Assembly (NCBI GenBank): GCA_005888695.1
Contig: VBBH01000100.1
Span: 1 to 15,786, forward strand
DNA from: Candidatus Bathyarchaeota archaeon
Lineage (GTDB): Archaea > Thermoproteota > Bathyarchaeia > 40CM-2-53-6
DNA: 15,786 nt
Reading direction: 5' to 3'
The position numbers were made by a program, and so were the translations under genes. Below are positions 6,575-13,670 of this stretch, piece after piece (positions within the stretch are counted from its first letter, which is position 1; each line of letters begins with the position of its first letter). The notes beneath the pieces were generated by a model. That model saw nothing but the letters and a program-made list of their open reading frames with translations, did no database searches and was not told the origin of the DNA.

Positions 6575-7885
6575 CTACGGTGCACTTACCCACGTTACTG
6601 TGTCGGTCGACTGGTCCCAGCTTCCGGCTAGAACCCACTTGGGCGACGCCGGCGTGATAACCTTCCATATCTGGTATGAGGTCGGAGTCCTATCGCCACT
6701 GGGTTGCAGGCTCATCCATCCGGTGACTCCAAACATGTTCGAGGCCACGGTGGGTATAACCTTCTGGATGGCAGTTCCGCTGTAACTTCCTGCTTGAAGC
6801 GTTGCCAACGCTCCGAGCCAAACATCGTCATACGCGCTCAAACAGTATCCATCGCAAATGTCAGGCGAGTACTTTTGCGAGTATCTGGTCAGAAAATCTA
6901 CTGTCTTGCTACTATTGGTAGGTGCGTACAGGCTCGACGGAAGTCTCACCTGAGCCAGTAGTGGGCCCGTTGTTGCATTACTCGACAGCACGGCATCGTT
7001 CGCCTCTCCATCAGTCCCAAACCACGGGAGTGGGGAACTCAGCAGTGAGGAATGCTGCTGGTTCGCCTGGATGATTATCGAACCAAATTCTTCGAACGAT
7101 ACGAAATCCATCGCGACTTTGCCTGTGTTGGCTCCAGTATCCGCAGCAGTGTAAGCATTGAACAGAGCTGTTACGGTTGGAGTGTAGTCGGTTGCCTTCG
7201 TGTCGTACTTGATCTTGGATACGACGGTGCCACCAAGCGCAGTGAATCTACTCTCCGTGGCATTGGCGAGACCGCCACCGTAAGTATCGTCTCTGTAAAC
7301 AATGATGAGAGCATTTGCACCTCTATCTCTGATCATTCTCGCGTCTGCCAACCCTTGAGCCGCGTCGTTAGGAACGGTTCTGAAGAGGTCATCGTTAGCA
7401 ATTGCTAGGGCCGGTGATGTTGATGACGGGCTGATCATTACTATGTTGTGAGAGTTCGCATAAGATAGGATGTACTGGGCAGTACCACTGTTTAATGGTC
7501 CGACGACCACCTGAATCCCTGAAGATGCAAAGTTCGCCAAGTCAGTTGCTCCTATGGAATTGTCAAGCTGATAATCGCTAACTGAGATCGCAAACTTGGA
7601 TGTGCAGCCACCCGTTGAAAGGAACGCGTTTACGTCGTCTATCGCCATGGCCGTAGATCTCTTCGCCCTGTTGCCCTGACTAGACAGTTCCTTCGACAGG
7701 TCCAACAACGCTCCTAGGGTAAAAGTCTGCCCGGAAGAGCAGAGACTGCTCGCCCCCGTGCTTCGAGGGGCCGCATAGTAACCCACTGCCAACCCCGCGA
7801 CAGTTCCTACTATTATCAGAATTAGAGCTATTACAAGCGAAACGGTCTTCGCTCCAGGTGCGACTGGTGCTGTTGCTGGTTGCAA
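6575..7885 (-). CDS. Membrane-anchored substrate-binding protein of the branched-chain amino acid/amide ABC transporter (LivK-like)
   Basis: A 436-residue type-1 periplasmic binding protein (Peripla_BP_6/LivK family). A short Pro/Ala-rich cytoplasmic start (1-13) is followed by one hydrophobic helix (about 14-39, VSLVIALILIIVGTVAGLAVG), then the two-lobed binding domain beginning FTLGALLDLS, with VVGPLNSG and ISPSSTSPALA as usual for the ligand cleft. No lipobox precedes Cys49 (SSLC), so an uncleaved N-terminal membrane anchor is more likely than lipidation. The start is TTG 7885: an in-frame stop lies five codons upstream with no other start between. The TATA-like element 26-35 bases upstream fits a leaderless transcript. 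The ligand cannot be told from sequence: branched-chain amino acids, amides and urea are all used by relatives. First gene of the minus-strand unit. Confidence 0.9.
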   Translation of the reverse strand: MQPATAPVAPGAKTVSLVIALILIIVGTVAGLAVGYYAAPRSTGASSLCSSGQTFTLGALLDLSKELSSQGNRAKRSTAMAIDDVNAFLSTGGCTSKFAISVSDYQLDNSIGATDLANFASSGIQVVVGPLNSGTAQYILSYANSHNIVMISPSSTSPALAIANDDLFRTVPNDAAQGLADARMIRDRGANALIIVYRDDTYGGGLANATESRFTALGGTVVSKIKYDTKATDYTPTVTALFNAYTAADTGANTGKVAMDFVSFEEFGSIIIQANQQHSSLLSSPLPWFGTDGEANDAVLSSNATTGPLLAQVRLPSSLYAPTNSSKTVDFLTRYSQKYSPDICDGYCLSAYDDVWLGALATLQAGSYSGTAIQKVIPTVASNMFGVTGWMSLQPSGDRTPTSYQIWKVITPASPKWVLAGSWDQSTDTVTWVSAP

Positions 7886-7910
7886 CTTACCGACGGGTCA
7901 TACTTCACCG

Positions 7911-7926
7911 GATATAAGCTATATTA
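7911..7926. promoter_or_regulatory. Bidirectional TATA-like element between the two liv units
   Basis: Positions 7912-7924 read ATATA-AGC-TATAT, an inverted repeat giving an A/T core on each strand. On the minus strand the box sits 26-35 bases from the TTG of the binding protein, the spacing of a leaderless archaeal promoter. On the plus strand the same element would start livH transcription near 7948, with a leader of about 94 bases. No closer TATA-like element was seen for livH. Confidence 0.45.
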
Positions 7927-7932
7927 GAGTTC

Positions 7933-7968
7933 GGGATACGTTGGGGGTGGAGGGCTAAAAGGTCTGGG
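7933..7968 (+). other. G-tract cluster in the predicted livH leader
   Basis: Four runs of three or more G lie within 36 bases on the plus strand: 7933-7935, 7943-7947, 7952-7954 and 7966-7968, with intervening segments of 7, 4 and 11 bases. This is close to a quadruplex-capable pattern, though the last loop is long. If transcription starts near 7948, only part would be in the RNA. The region has no gene and no clear Shine-Dalgarno sequence before the livH ATG. Confidence 0.3.
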
Positions 7969-8041
7969 CGAGGCCCCTTTCTCGGAAGGAACGCAAGATG
8001 CGAAGCTCTCGCGCCTTGTCAAATGGCTATCTTCGACTACG

Positions 8042-9178
8042 ATGGTTAAGATCGAAATTGTTGGGATATTTCTCGCTGTTATTCTGTTCCTCCTCATCTC
8101 CAATTTGGCCGATCCGAACGTAAGAAGTGCAACTGTCTACGGGTCTCTGTTTGGATTAATGGCGCTGGGGCTAACCTTGACCTACATAACGACGAAGGTT
8201 CCAAATTTTGCGTATGGTTCATTCGTCACCATCGGGATGTACACTTCGTACACGTTGTATCGACTGAACTACAAGGTACTTGGGTCCACGATGACTCCCT
8301 ACTTGTCGGCACCGATCGCGTTTCTGATCGGAGCCTTGGTTTCTGTGACTATGTATCTTGTCGTCTTGCGGTCTCTAGCCAGGAGAGGCTCCTCATTGGT
8401 TGCTTTGATGATTGCGACTCTAGCGATTGACATAGGCTTTGTTGGCATCTTTGGTATATTCTCGGATTATCTCTTCAACGTATATCGTTTGAACGATAGC
8501 AAGAGCTTCCCTCAGTTATTCAACGCCGATTTTTCTATACTGGGTGTGCCTGGAATAGTATTTGCGGCCCCACTCCTGCTTGCCGTCCTTAGCATCGCCC
8601 TTCTGGCTCTCCTCACCTGGACGAAGTTGGGGGTAGCGATGCGTGCGGCCGTTGAGAATCCTAAGCTCGCCCAGGTCTTGGGAATCAATGTCGAATTGAT
8701 GTACGTGATCGCCTGGTTCTTAGCAGGAGGATTCGCAGCATCATCCGGTTCCTACTACATCCTGTCCCAACGTGGCAGCGTGGATGAGGGGTCGAACCTA
8801 ATCGTTGGAATATTCGCGGCCAGTGTATTGGGAGGGCTAGCGAGCATTTACGGTGCAATCTTGGGAGGAGTGATAATTGGAGCGAGCGAGATTCTGATCA
8901 CGACTTACCTTGCCCAAACCAAAATACAAGTCACTTCACAGTTTTTGACGATTCCCGTTTCATTTTCAATCGGTGGCTCTGAGGTCATAGGTTATCAAAA
9001 GGGAGTCCCTCTTTTGATCATGATTGCGACACTACTGTTGTTCCCGCGAGGATTGGTGTCTATCGACCCACGAAATATCATTCGATTGCTCTGGAATCTC
9101 CCGACAAGGATGCAAAGTCGCGGAAGGAGAATTTGGAGATTATCGTCTAGAATAATTGTGAGGTTCTTCCATCGATGA
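8042..9178 (+). CDS. livH: LivH-type permease of the branched-chain amino acid/amide ABC transporter
   Basis: A 378-residue polytopic membrane protein with about eight hydrophobic helices. Family marks are KVPNFAYGSFVTIGMY (the usual NFAxGxF near the N-terminus), the cytoplasmic coupling motif GVAMRAAVENPKLAQVLGIN that contacts an ATPase, and the repeated-glycine segment FAASVLGGLASIYGAILGG. It forms half of the translocation pore. ATG 8042 is chosen because no other start in frame is seen for at least 15 codons upstream. The last 30 or so residues are unusually basic (RMQSRGRRIWRLSSR), an extension beyond the final membrane helix. Its end overlaps livM by ATGA, so the two permeases are translationally coupled. 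Confidence 0.92.
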   Translation: MVKIEIVGIFLAVILFLLISNLADPNVRSATVYGSLFGLMALGLTLTYITTKVPNFAYGSFVTIGMYTSYTLYRLNYKVLGSTMTPYLSAPIAFLIGALVSVTMYLVVLRSLARRGSSLVALMIATLAIDIGFVGIFGIFSDYLFNVYRLNDSKSFPQLFNADFSILGVPGIVFAAPLLLAVLSIALLALLTWTKLGVAMRAAVENPKLAQVLGINVELMYVIAWFLAGGFAASSGSYYILSQRGSVDEGSNLIVGIFAASVLGGLASIYGAILGGVIIGASEILITTYLAQTKIQVTSQFLTIPVSFSIGGSEVIGYQKGVPLLIMIATLLLFPRGLVSIDPRNIIRLLWNLPTRMQSRGRRIWRLSSRIIVRFFHR

Positions 9179-10449
9179 TCGAACTTGGAGTACCGATAAT
9201 TCCCTTTTTCGGGATTGACATTGTCAGTTTCACGATAGATTTCGTTATAGCATATGCCCTCATTCTTGCTGTCAGCCTCACACTTAACCTCGAGGCAGGT
9301 TACGCTGGAGTACCCAATTTTGGGAAAGTACTCTTCGTCGCAGGCGGCGCAGCCGTCGCAGGCGCTGTGACGGGGCGAGTTGCCGTCCTATTGCTGAAGA
9401 TAAACACTTCTGGTGATTACAACAACCACATCGCACAGGTAATCAACAGCGCAAACTTGTCCTTGGGAGAAAACTTTCCGTTATCTATCGAGATTCTCCT
9501 TTTGGGGGTCGTTCTCGGTGCCATGATCGGAGGTATTTTGGGGCTAGTTTTCTCCGTTGTAGCCGGTAGGGAAAACCTGAGGGAGGATTACCTCGGAATG
9601 TTGCTGTTAGCCTCGGCTCAGTTCTTCCAGATTTTTCTTCGCAGCTATGAGCCGTTTATTGGTGGAACTCAAGGGATCTTGGTACCCGACGTGTTCGCAT
9701 GGGCCAGCCCATGCCCATTGGGCCAAATTTGTACTAGTCTCCACGGAATAGTTTTGATTCCATCGCTACTAGCACTTACAGGTCTCAAGGTTAGAGACGT
9801 CGCCGTTCTCTTGGCCGTCGTCACTTTTTGCGGGCTCGTCTATCTCTACTCCGAAGGAGTGGCACGTTCCCCGCTGGGAAGAACGCTTCGTGCAATAAGA
9901 GACGATGAGGTTGCTTCAAAGGCATTAGGAAAGAATGATCTGGCCGTAAGAAGAAACGTAATCATCATTGCCTCTGCTATCAGCGGGATGGCCGGGGCAC
10001 TCATCACATTCTATTCCAGCTCGGTTGGGCCAGACACTTGGACGAGGGTGACTTGGACTTTTTACCCTTGGTTGGTGATTATTATCGGAGGCGCGGCAAA
10101 TAACTTGGGGGTCGGTGTTGGGGCTTTTGTCTTTGTCCTGCTAATGAGGGGCATAGACCAGGTGAAGTTCAGATTCTCATCGTTCATTCCGTTCGATGTC
10201 AACTGGCTGGAATATCTCGCCTTCGCGTCGTTGCTTATTCTGTTTTTGTTCTTCCGTCACGAGGGGATCGTGCCAGAGAAACCTTCGAAAACCCTCTCTG
10301 AATCGGAGATTGCGGCCATAATTAACTCCCGAAGCACACGCCGCGGAGATAGTGTCGAAGGATTGATGTCCAGTGTATATCCGATCGAACCTCAGACGGA
10401 TGCTAGCAAGAGCGACAAAGAGCAACCCTCTCAACGTAAGACATCGTAG
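9175..10449 (+). CDS. livM: LivM-type permease of the branched-chain amino acid/amide ABC transporter
   Basis: A 424-residue polytopic membrane protein, the second pore subunit. Family marks are LNLEAGYAGVPNFGKVLFVAGG, close to the canonical GYAGxxSxGxxAF region; REDYLGMLLLASAQ; and the coupling motif LGRTLRAIRDDEVASKALG. The AGALITFYSSSVGP and WLVIIIGGAANNLG segments match the later helices. The last 60 or so residues, after FFRHEGIVPEKP, form a polar, charged tail (SDKEQPSQRKTS at the end) with no predicted membrane segment, longer than in common LivM proteins. It overlaps livH by four bases and ends this unit. Confidence 0.92.
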   Translation: MIELGVPIIPFFGIDIVSFTIDFVIAYALILAVSLTLNLEAGYAGVPNFGKVLFVAGGAAVAGAVTGRVAVLLLKINTSGDYNNHIAQVINSANLSLGENFPLSIEILLLGVVLGAMIGGILGLVFSVVAGRENLREDYLGMLLLASAQFFQIFLRSYEPFIGGTQGILVPDVFAWASPCPLGQICTSLHGIVLIPSLLALTGLKVRDVAVLLAVVTFCGLVYLYSEGVARSPLGRTLRAIRDDEVASKALGKNDLAVRRNVIIIASAISGMAGALITFYSSSVGPDTWTRVTWTFYPWLVIIIGGAANNLGVGVGAFVFVLLMRGIDQVKFRFSSFIPFDVNWLEYLAFASLLILFLFFRHEGIVPEKPSKTLSESEIAAIINSRSTRRGDSVEGLMSSVYPIEPQTDASKSDKEQPSQRKTS

Positions 10450-10494
10450 CTCGAGTCGTTCTCTCTATCGAAGCGTATGGGGGCTCGGAATTCC

Positions 10495-10502
10495 TATAAA
10501 AT
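10495..10502 (+). promoter_or_regulatory. Strong TATA box for the RIO1-KH-Top6 operon
   Basis: TATAAAAT in the 267-base gap after livM is the best archaeal TATA match in the window. It predicts a transcription start near 10525, leaving a leader of about 190 bases before the RIO1 GTG at 10717 (or 215 to the ATG at 10741). The leader holds a 29-codon frame described separately and no recognisable RNA gene. Confidence 0.5.
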
Positions 10503-10503
10503 C

Positions 10504-10527
10504 GTCGGCCAACAAGGAGACGCCGAC
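10504..10527. repeat. Inverted repeat between the TATA box and the predicted start
   Basis: GTCGGC (10504-10509) and GCCGAC (10522-10527) are perfect 6-base inverted arms around a 12-base spacer. They begin one base after the TATA box and end at the predicted transcription start, which is where archaeal repressors often bind. It could be an operator or chance. Confidence 0.3.
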
Positions 10528-10550
10528 TCCGTTCACTATTGGAATATGTG

Positions 10551-10640
10551 ATGAAGCAAAACAGCAGAGAGGCTGAAAAACTGGTCTATGTCTTCCCTAA
10601 GCTTCAGATATCGAAGCCCGCTCACACTTATTCTAGATGA
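10551..10640 (+). CDS. Candidate small ORF in the RIO1 leader
   Basis: ATG to TGA encodes 29 residues (begins MKQNSREAEKLVYVFPKLQ). It lies inside the predicted leader of the RIO1 operon and ends 76 bases before the RIO1 GTG. There is no Shine-Dalgarno sequence and no recognised family. A chance frame of this length is common; it is listed because the leader is long and otherwise unexplained. Confidence 0.12.
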   Translation: MKQNSREAEKLVYVFPKLQISKPAHTYSR

Positions 10641-10716
10641 AACCTCCGGATAATAGTAGGGCAGGCATGAGAATCTGACGAGAGAGAAGGTTGACCAGCG
10701 GCTCCTCAAGCAGGAG

Positions 10717-11460
10717 GTGCGATACGACCGAGAGTCTAGGATGAAGAATAAGCGGAGCGAAAACCTAGACACTCTCGAAGAGGTCTTCGATCGACGGACG
10801 ATAATGACCGTCCTAAGATTGCTGAACACCGGAAAACTGAAAGAGATTCACGGTGTCATCAAGTCCGGAAAAGAAAGCAGGGTGTACCGAGGAACCGATG
10901 GCGAAGGCGGTGAGGTGGCCATCAAGATCTTCCTCACAACCTCGGCCATCTTCCGACAGGGCCGGCTCAAATATCTTGTCGGCGACCAGAGGTTCAAGGA
11001 GATACCGCATTCGACCGCGGATATTGTCGACATGTGGACGCTCAAGGAATACAAGAACCTCCAACTTGCCCAAGAAGCAGGAATCAACGTTCCAACCCCA
11101 ATAGCCGTGGAAAAGAATGTCCTCGTCCTGAGCTTCATCGGGAAAGACGGCAAGCCAGCACCATTGCTCAGAGACGTGCCCCTCTCGTCCCCGACCGGAT
11201 GGTACAAAGCGATTCTTGGAATCGTCAAGCAGCTCTACAGGAAGGCCAAACTGGTACATGGAGATCTCAGTGAATACAACATAATGGTGCCGAATAGTTA
11301 TCCTGTACTGATCGACTTCGGTCAAGCGGTCACCACGGAGCATCCGCAAGCACAAGCCTTCCTCGAGCGAGACATCGAAAACTTGAACCATTACTTCAGC
11401 CAGTTCAAGGTAAAAACCGTCTCTCCTCAAGAATTCGTCAAAAAGGTGGCCAAGGCTTGA
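10717..11460 (+). CDS. rio1: RIO1-type atypical serine/threonine kinase
   Basis: A 247-residue RIO kinase, involved in small ribosomal subunit maturation. From the GTG start: phosphate-binding loop KSGKESRVY (49-57), ATP lysine Lys70 in VAIKIF, the RIO1 flexible-loop region TTSAIFRQGRLKYLVGDQRF (74-93), catalytic loop LVHGDLSEYN with Asp183 and Asn188, and metal-binding Asp200 in LIDFGQAV. The HPQAQAFLERDIENLNHYF tail matches RIO1 rather than RIO2. In RIO1 the last motif is usually IDVSQ; the IDFGQ here is a small departure. The start is uncertain: GTG 10717 or ATG 10741 both keep the fold. AGGAG lies directly against the GTG, too close for a normal ribosome site. The stop shares one base with the KH gene (TGATG). 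Confidence 0.92.
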   Translation: MRYDRESRMKNKRSENLDTLEEVFDRRTIMTVLRLLNTGKLKEIHGVIKSGKESRVYRGTDGEGGEVAIKIFLTTSAIFRQGRLKYLVGDQRFKEIPHSTADIVDMWTLKEYKNLQLAQEAGINVPTPIAVEKNVLVLSFIGKDGKPAPLLRDVPLSSPTGWYKAILGIVKQLYRKAKLVHGDLSEYNIMVPNSYPVLIDFGQAVTTEHPQAQAFLERDIENLNHYFSQFKVKTVSPQEFVKKVAKA

Positions 11461-12050
11461 TGTCAGAAGTAAGGGTAAACGCTTCAATTCCAAAGGATCG
11501 CATCGGCGTTTTGGTGGGACCGAAGGGAACGGTAAAATCCAGAGTCGAGGACTCTATGGGCGTAGATCTCACCATCGATAGCGAAACCGGGTTGGTAGAC
11601 ATCAGACTAAGGAAATATACCCAGGATCCATCCAATGCATTGCGGGCGAAGGACATTGTTGTCGCAATCGGTCGGGGCTTCTCGCCGGAGAGAGCTCTCA
11701 GCCTCGTAAATGAGGACAATACATTGGATGTTCTTGATCTTCATGACATTTTCGGAAAGAACGAGGCAGAGATTAGACGTGTTGATGGTCGGATTATCGG
11801 TAGAGAGGGAAAGACTCGGAGGATAATTGAAGAGATGACAGGAACACTGGTATCGGTAAGCGGGCACACGGTTTCGATTATTGGAAGCTATGACTCAGTT
11901 TCCACGGCCAAGGATGCCATCGAGAAGCTTCTAAAGGGTAGACAGCACGGGACCGTTTATAAATTCCTCCGAAGGAAGAAGAGCGAGGCGAAGAAGGAGA
12001 AGGCACTGGGCCTCTGGGAAGGCCAACAGGTACAAGCCAAGAAACCATGA
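11460..12050 (+). CDS. Archaeal KH-domain protein, Dim2/Pno1-like ribosome-assembly factor
   Basis: A 196-residue protein with two KH domains. KH1 carries GPKG at 20-23 and KH2 carries GREGKTRR at 114-121; the linker AIGRGFSPERAL (69-80) is the conserved Pno1/Dim2 segment. It binds RNA, by analogy the 3' end region of 16S rRNA during small-subunit assembly. A TTG lies just in front (11457), but the ATG at 11460, overlapping the RIO1 stop, is the better start and gives MSEVRVNASIP. The C-terminus is a basic tail (FLRRKKSEAKKEKALG). Adjacency to RIO1 fits joint action in 40S-like subunit biogenesis. It overlaps top6B by ATGA. Confidence 0.92.
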   Translation: MSEVRVNASIPKDRIGVLVGPKGTVKSRVEDSMGVDLTIDSETGLVDIRLRKYTQDPSNALRAKDIVVAIGRGFSPERALSLVNEDNTLDVLDLHDIFGKNEAEIRRVDGRIIGREGKTRRIIEEMTGTLVSVSGHTVSIIGSYDSVSTAKDAIEKLLKGRQHGTVYKFLRRKKSEAKKEKALGLWEGQQVQAKKP

Positions 12051-13663
12051 CACTCGTCCAAGAAGCGTTCCAGGAGATTAGTGCAGCCGACTTTTTCTAT
12101 CGCAACCGTGACATCGCGGGCTTCACAAGCCCCTCTAGAGCATTATACTCGACCATCCGCGAACTGGTAGAAAACTCTCTCGACGCATGCGAAACGGGCG
12201 GAATACCCCCCGATATCTACGTCAGGGTCTCCCTGGAGTCCGGTCCAGTAGATGGTCCCGGCACCTACGTGGTAAGAGTAGAGGACAATGGGATAGGGGT
12301 TCCTGGCGATATTATCCCGTCAGCCTTCGGACAGGTCCTCTACGGATCTAAGTACAAGCTGCGCCAGACCAGGGGCACCTTCGGACTCGGAGGCAAAATG
12401 GCCCTACTCTACGGACAGATAACAACCCATAGCGAGGCAACGATCGCATCAAGCAACAACCCAAGGAAGAGAATAGTCGAATATCAAATCCGGATCGACA
12501 TCCAACAGAACAAGCCCGTGATCATCAAGCACAAACAGCGCTCGAACCCGGCACACTGGCGCGGAACGATCGTGGAATTCCGGACCGAGGCGGACTACAG
12601 CCGCGCCATGGCCAAGATACTCGAATACATGAAGCAGACCGCGATCATCGTTCCGTACGCCAACATCACCTTCGTAGATCCCAGAGGACGACTCTACAAG
12701 TTCGTCCGTGGAACAACTAAGGTTCCGAAAGCGCCGACCGAGACCTCTCCACATCCACATGGAGTCGATGTAGAAACCGTCCAAAGACTCTTGAAAATAA
12801 CCGAGGCAAAAAGCCTCCAGGAATTCCTCCGAAGCCACTTCCAAAGAATCGGAGAGACGACCGCAAGAAAATTCCTCCATTACGCAGGACTAGGTCAGAA
12901 GAAGACGCCTCGGAATATGGGACCCGACGATGTTCTCAAACTTGTCAAAGCGATGAAATCATACGAGGACTTTCTCGCCCCGGACCCCACATGCCTCTCA
13001 CCCCTCGGGGAGGAGCTGCTGGCGACGGGGATTAAGAAGGAACTCGGAGTCAGTCAGGAGCAGATAGATGACGGAACGGCCTTCGTCACAACTCTACAGA
13101 GGAAACCTGACACGTACGCCGGGTTTCCATTCATCGTCGAGATAGGCCTAGCAAGCACGAAAGCCATACAAGCCGAGGGCAGGATCCTACTTTTTAGGTT
13201 CGCGAACAAGATTCCCCTGCTCTTTGACGAGGCAAGCGACGTTTCATGGAACGTCGTAAACGAGCTGATAGACTGGCGTAATTACAGGGTCATACCTGGT
13301 GAGACTCCGCTCGCAGTTTTCGTGCATGTTTGCAGCACTAAGATACCCTACAAGACGGTAGGAAAGGAGTTCATTGCGGACCGACCTGAGGTGGAGCACG
13401 AAATACTCAACGCGTTGAGGGAGAGTGGAAGATCACTCAAGATCTATCTCAGCCGTCGGGAGCACCTCGAACGGGAAAAGAAGAGATTGGACGTGTTCGA
13501 AAAATATCTGCCGAAAGTAGCGGTTTTCTCGACACGTTTAGCGAAGGAGAAGAAAGAGCCGGACGTCAAACAACTACTGAAAGGAGTGATGAAGTATACC
13601 GCCGAGGAAGAAGGAGAAGAAGCAACAACAAGAGGATCAACGGCAGAGGAAGAGCAAGCGTAA
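12047..13663 (+). CDS. top6B: DNA topoisomerase VI subunit B
   Basis: A 538-residue ATPase subunit of the type IIB topoisomerase. The GHKL domain shows the N-box RELVENSLDACE (Glu39, Asn43, Asp46), VEDNGIGVP (Asp80, Gly82, Gly84) and GTFGLGGKMAL (110-120) for ATP. A helix-two-turn-helix region follows (about 240-300, SLQEFLRSHFQRIGETTARK). The transducer domain carries LLFRFANKIPLLFDEASDVS with the conserved switch lysine that senses ATP. Length is normal for the family. The C-terminal 25 residues are Glu-rich (EEEGEEATTRGSTAEEEQA), a low-complexity tail. ATP-driven dimerisation by this subunit gates DNA cleavage by Top6A. ATG 12047 overlaps the KH gene stop; top6A follows after 7 bases. Confidence 0.97.
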   Translation: MTLVQEAFQEISAADFFYRNRDIAGFTSPSRALYSTIRELVENSLDACETGGIPPDIYVRVSLESGPVDGPGTYVVRVEDNGIGVPGDIIPSAFGQVLYGSKYKLRQTRGTFGLGGKMALLYGQITTHSEATIASSNNPRKRIVEYQIRIDIQQNKPVIIKHKQRSNPAHWRGTIVEFRTEADYSRAMAKILEYMKQTAIIVPYANITFVDPRGRLYKFVRGTTKVPKAPTETSPHPHGVDVETVQRLLKITEAKSLQEFLRSHFQRIGETTARKFLHYAGLGQKKTPRNMGPDDVLKLVKAMKSYEDFLAPDPTCLSPLGEELLATGIKKELGVSQEQIDDGTAFVTTLQRKPDTYAGFPFIVEIGLASTKAIQAEGRILLFRFANKIPLLFDEASDVSWNVVNELIDWRNYRVIPGETPLAVFVHVCSTKIPYKTVGKEFIADRPEVEHEILNALRESGRSLKIYLSRREHLEREKKRLDVFEKYLPKVAVFSTRLAKEKKEPDVKQLLKGVMKYTAEEEGEEATTRGSTAEEEQA

Positions 13664-13670
13664 GAGCCTC

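Noticed and set aside
10548..10576. Possible C/D box small RNA (GTGATGA followed by CTGA)
   Set aside because: The boxes are 18 bases apart, no matching C'/D pair lies at normal spacing, and no terminal stem is visible.
10813..11493. 226-codon open frame on the minus strand opposite RIO1
   Set aside because: It lies entirely antisense to a gene with all RIO1 motifs intact; its translation shows no recognisable domain. Codon bias of the sense gene explains the open frame.
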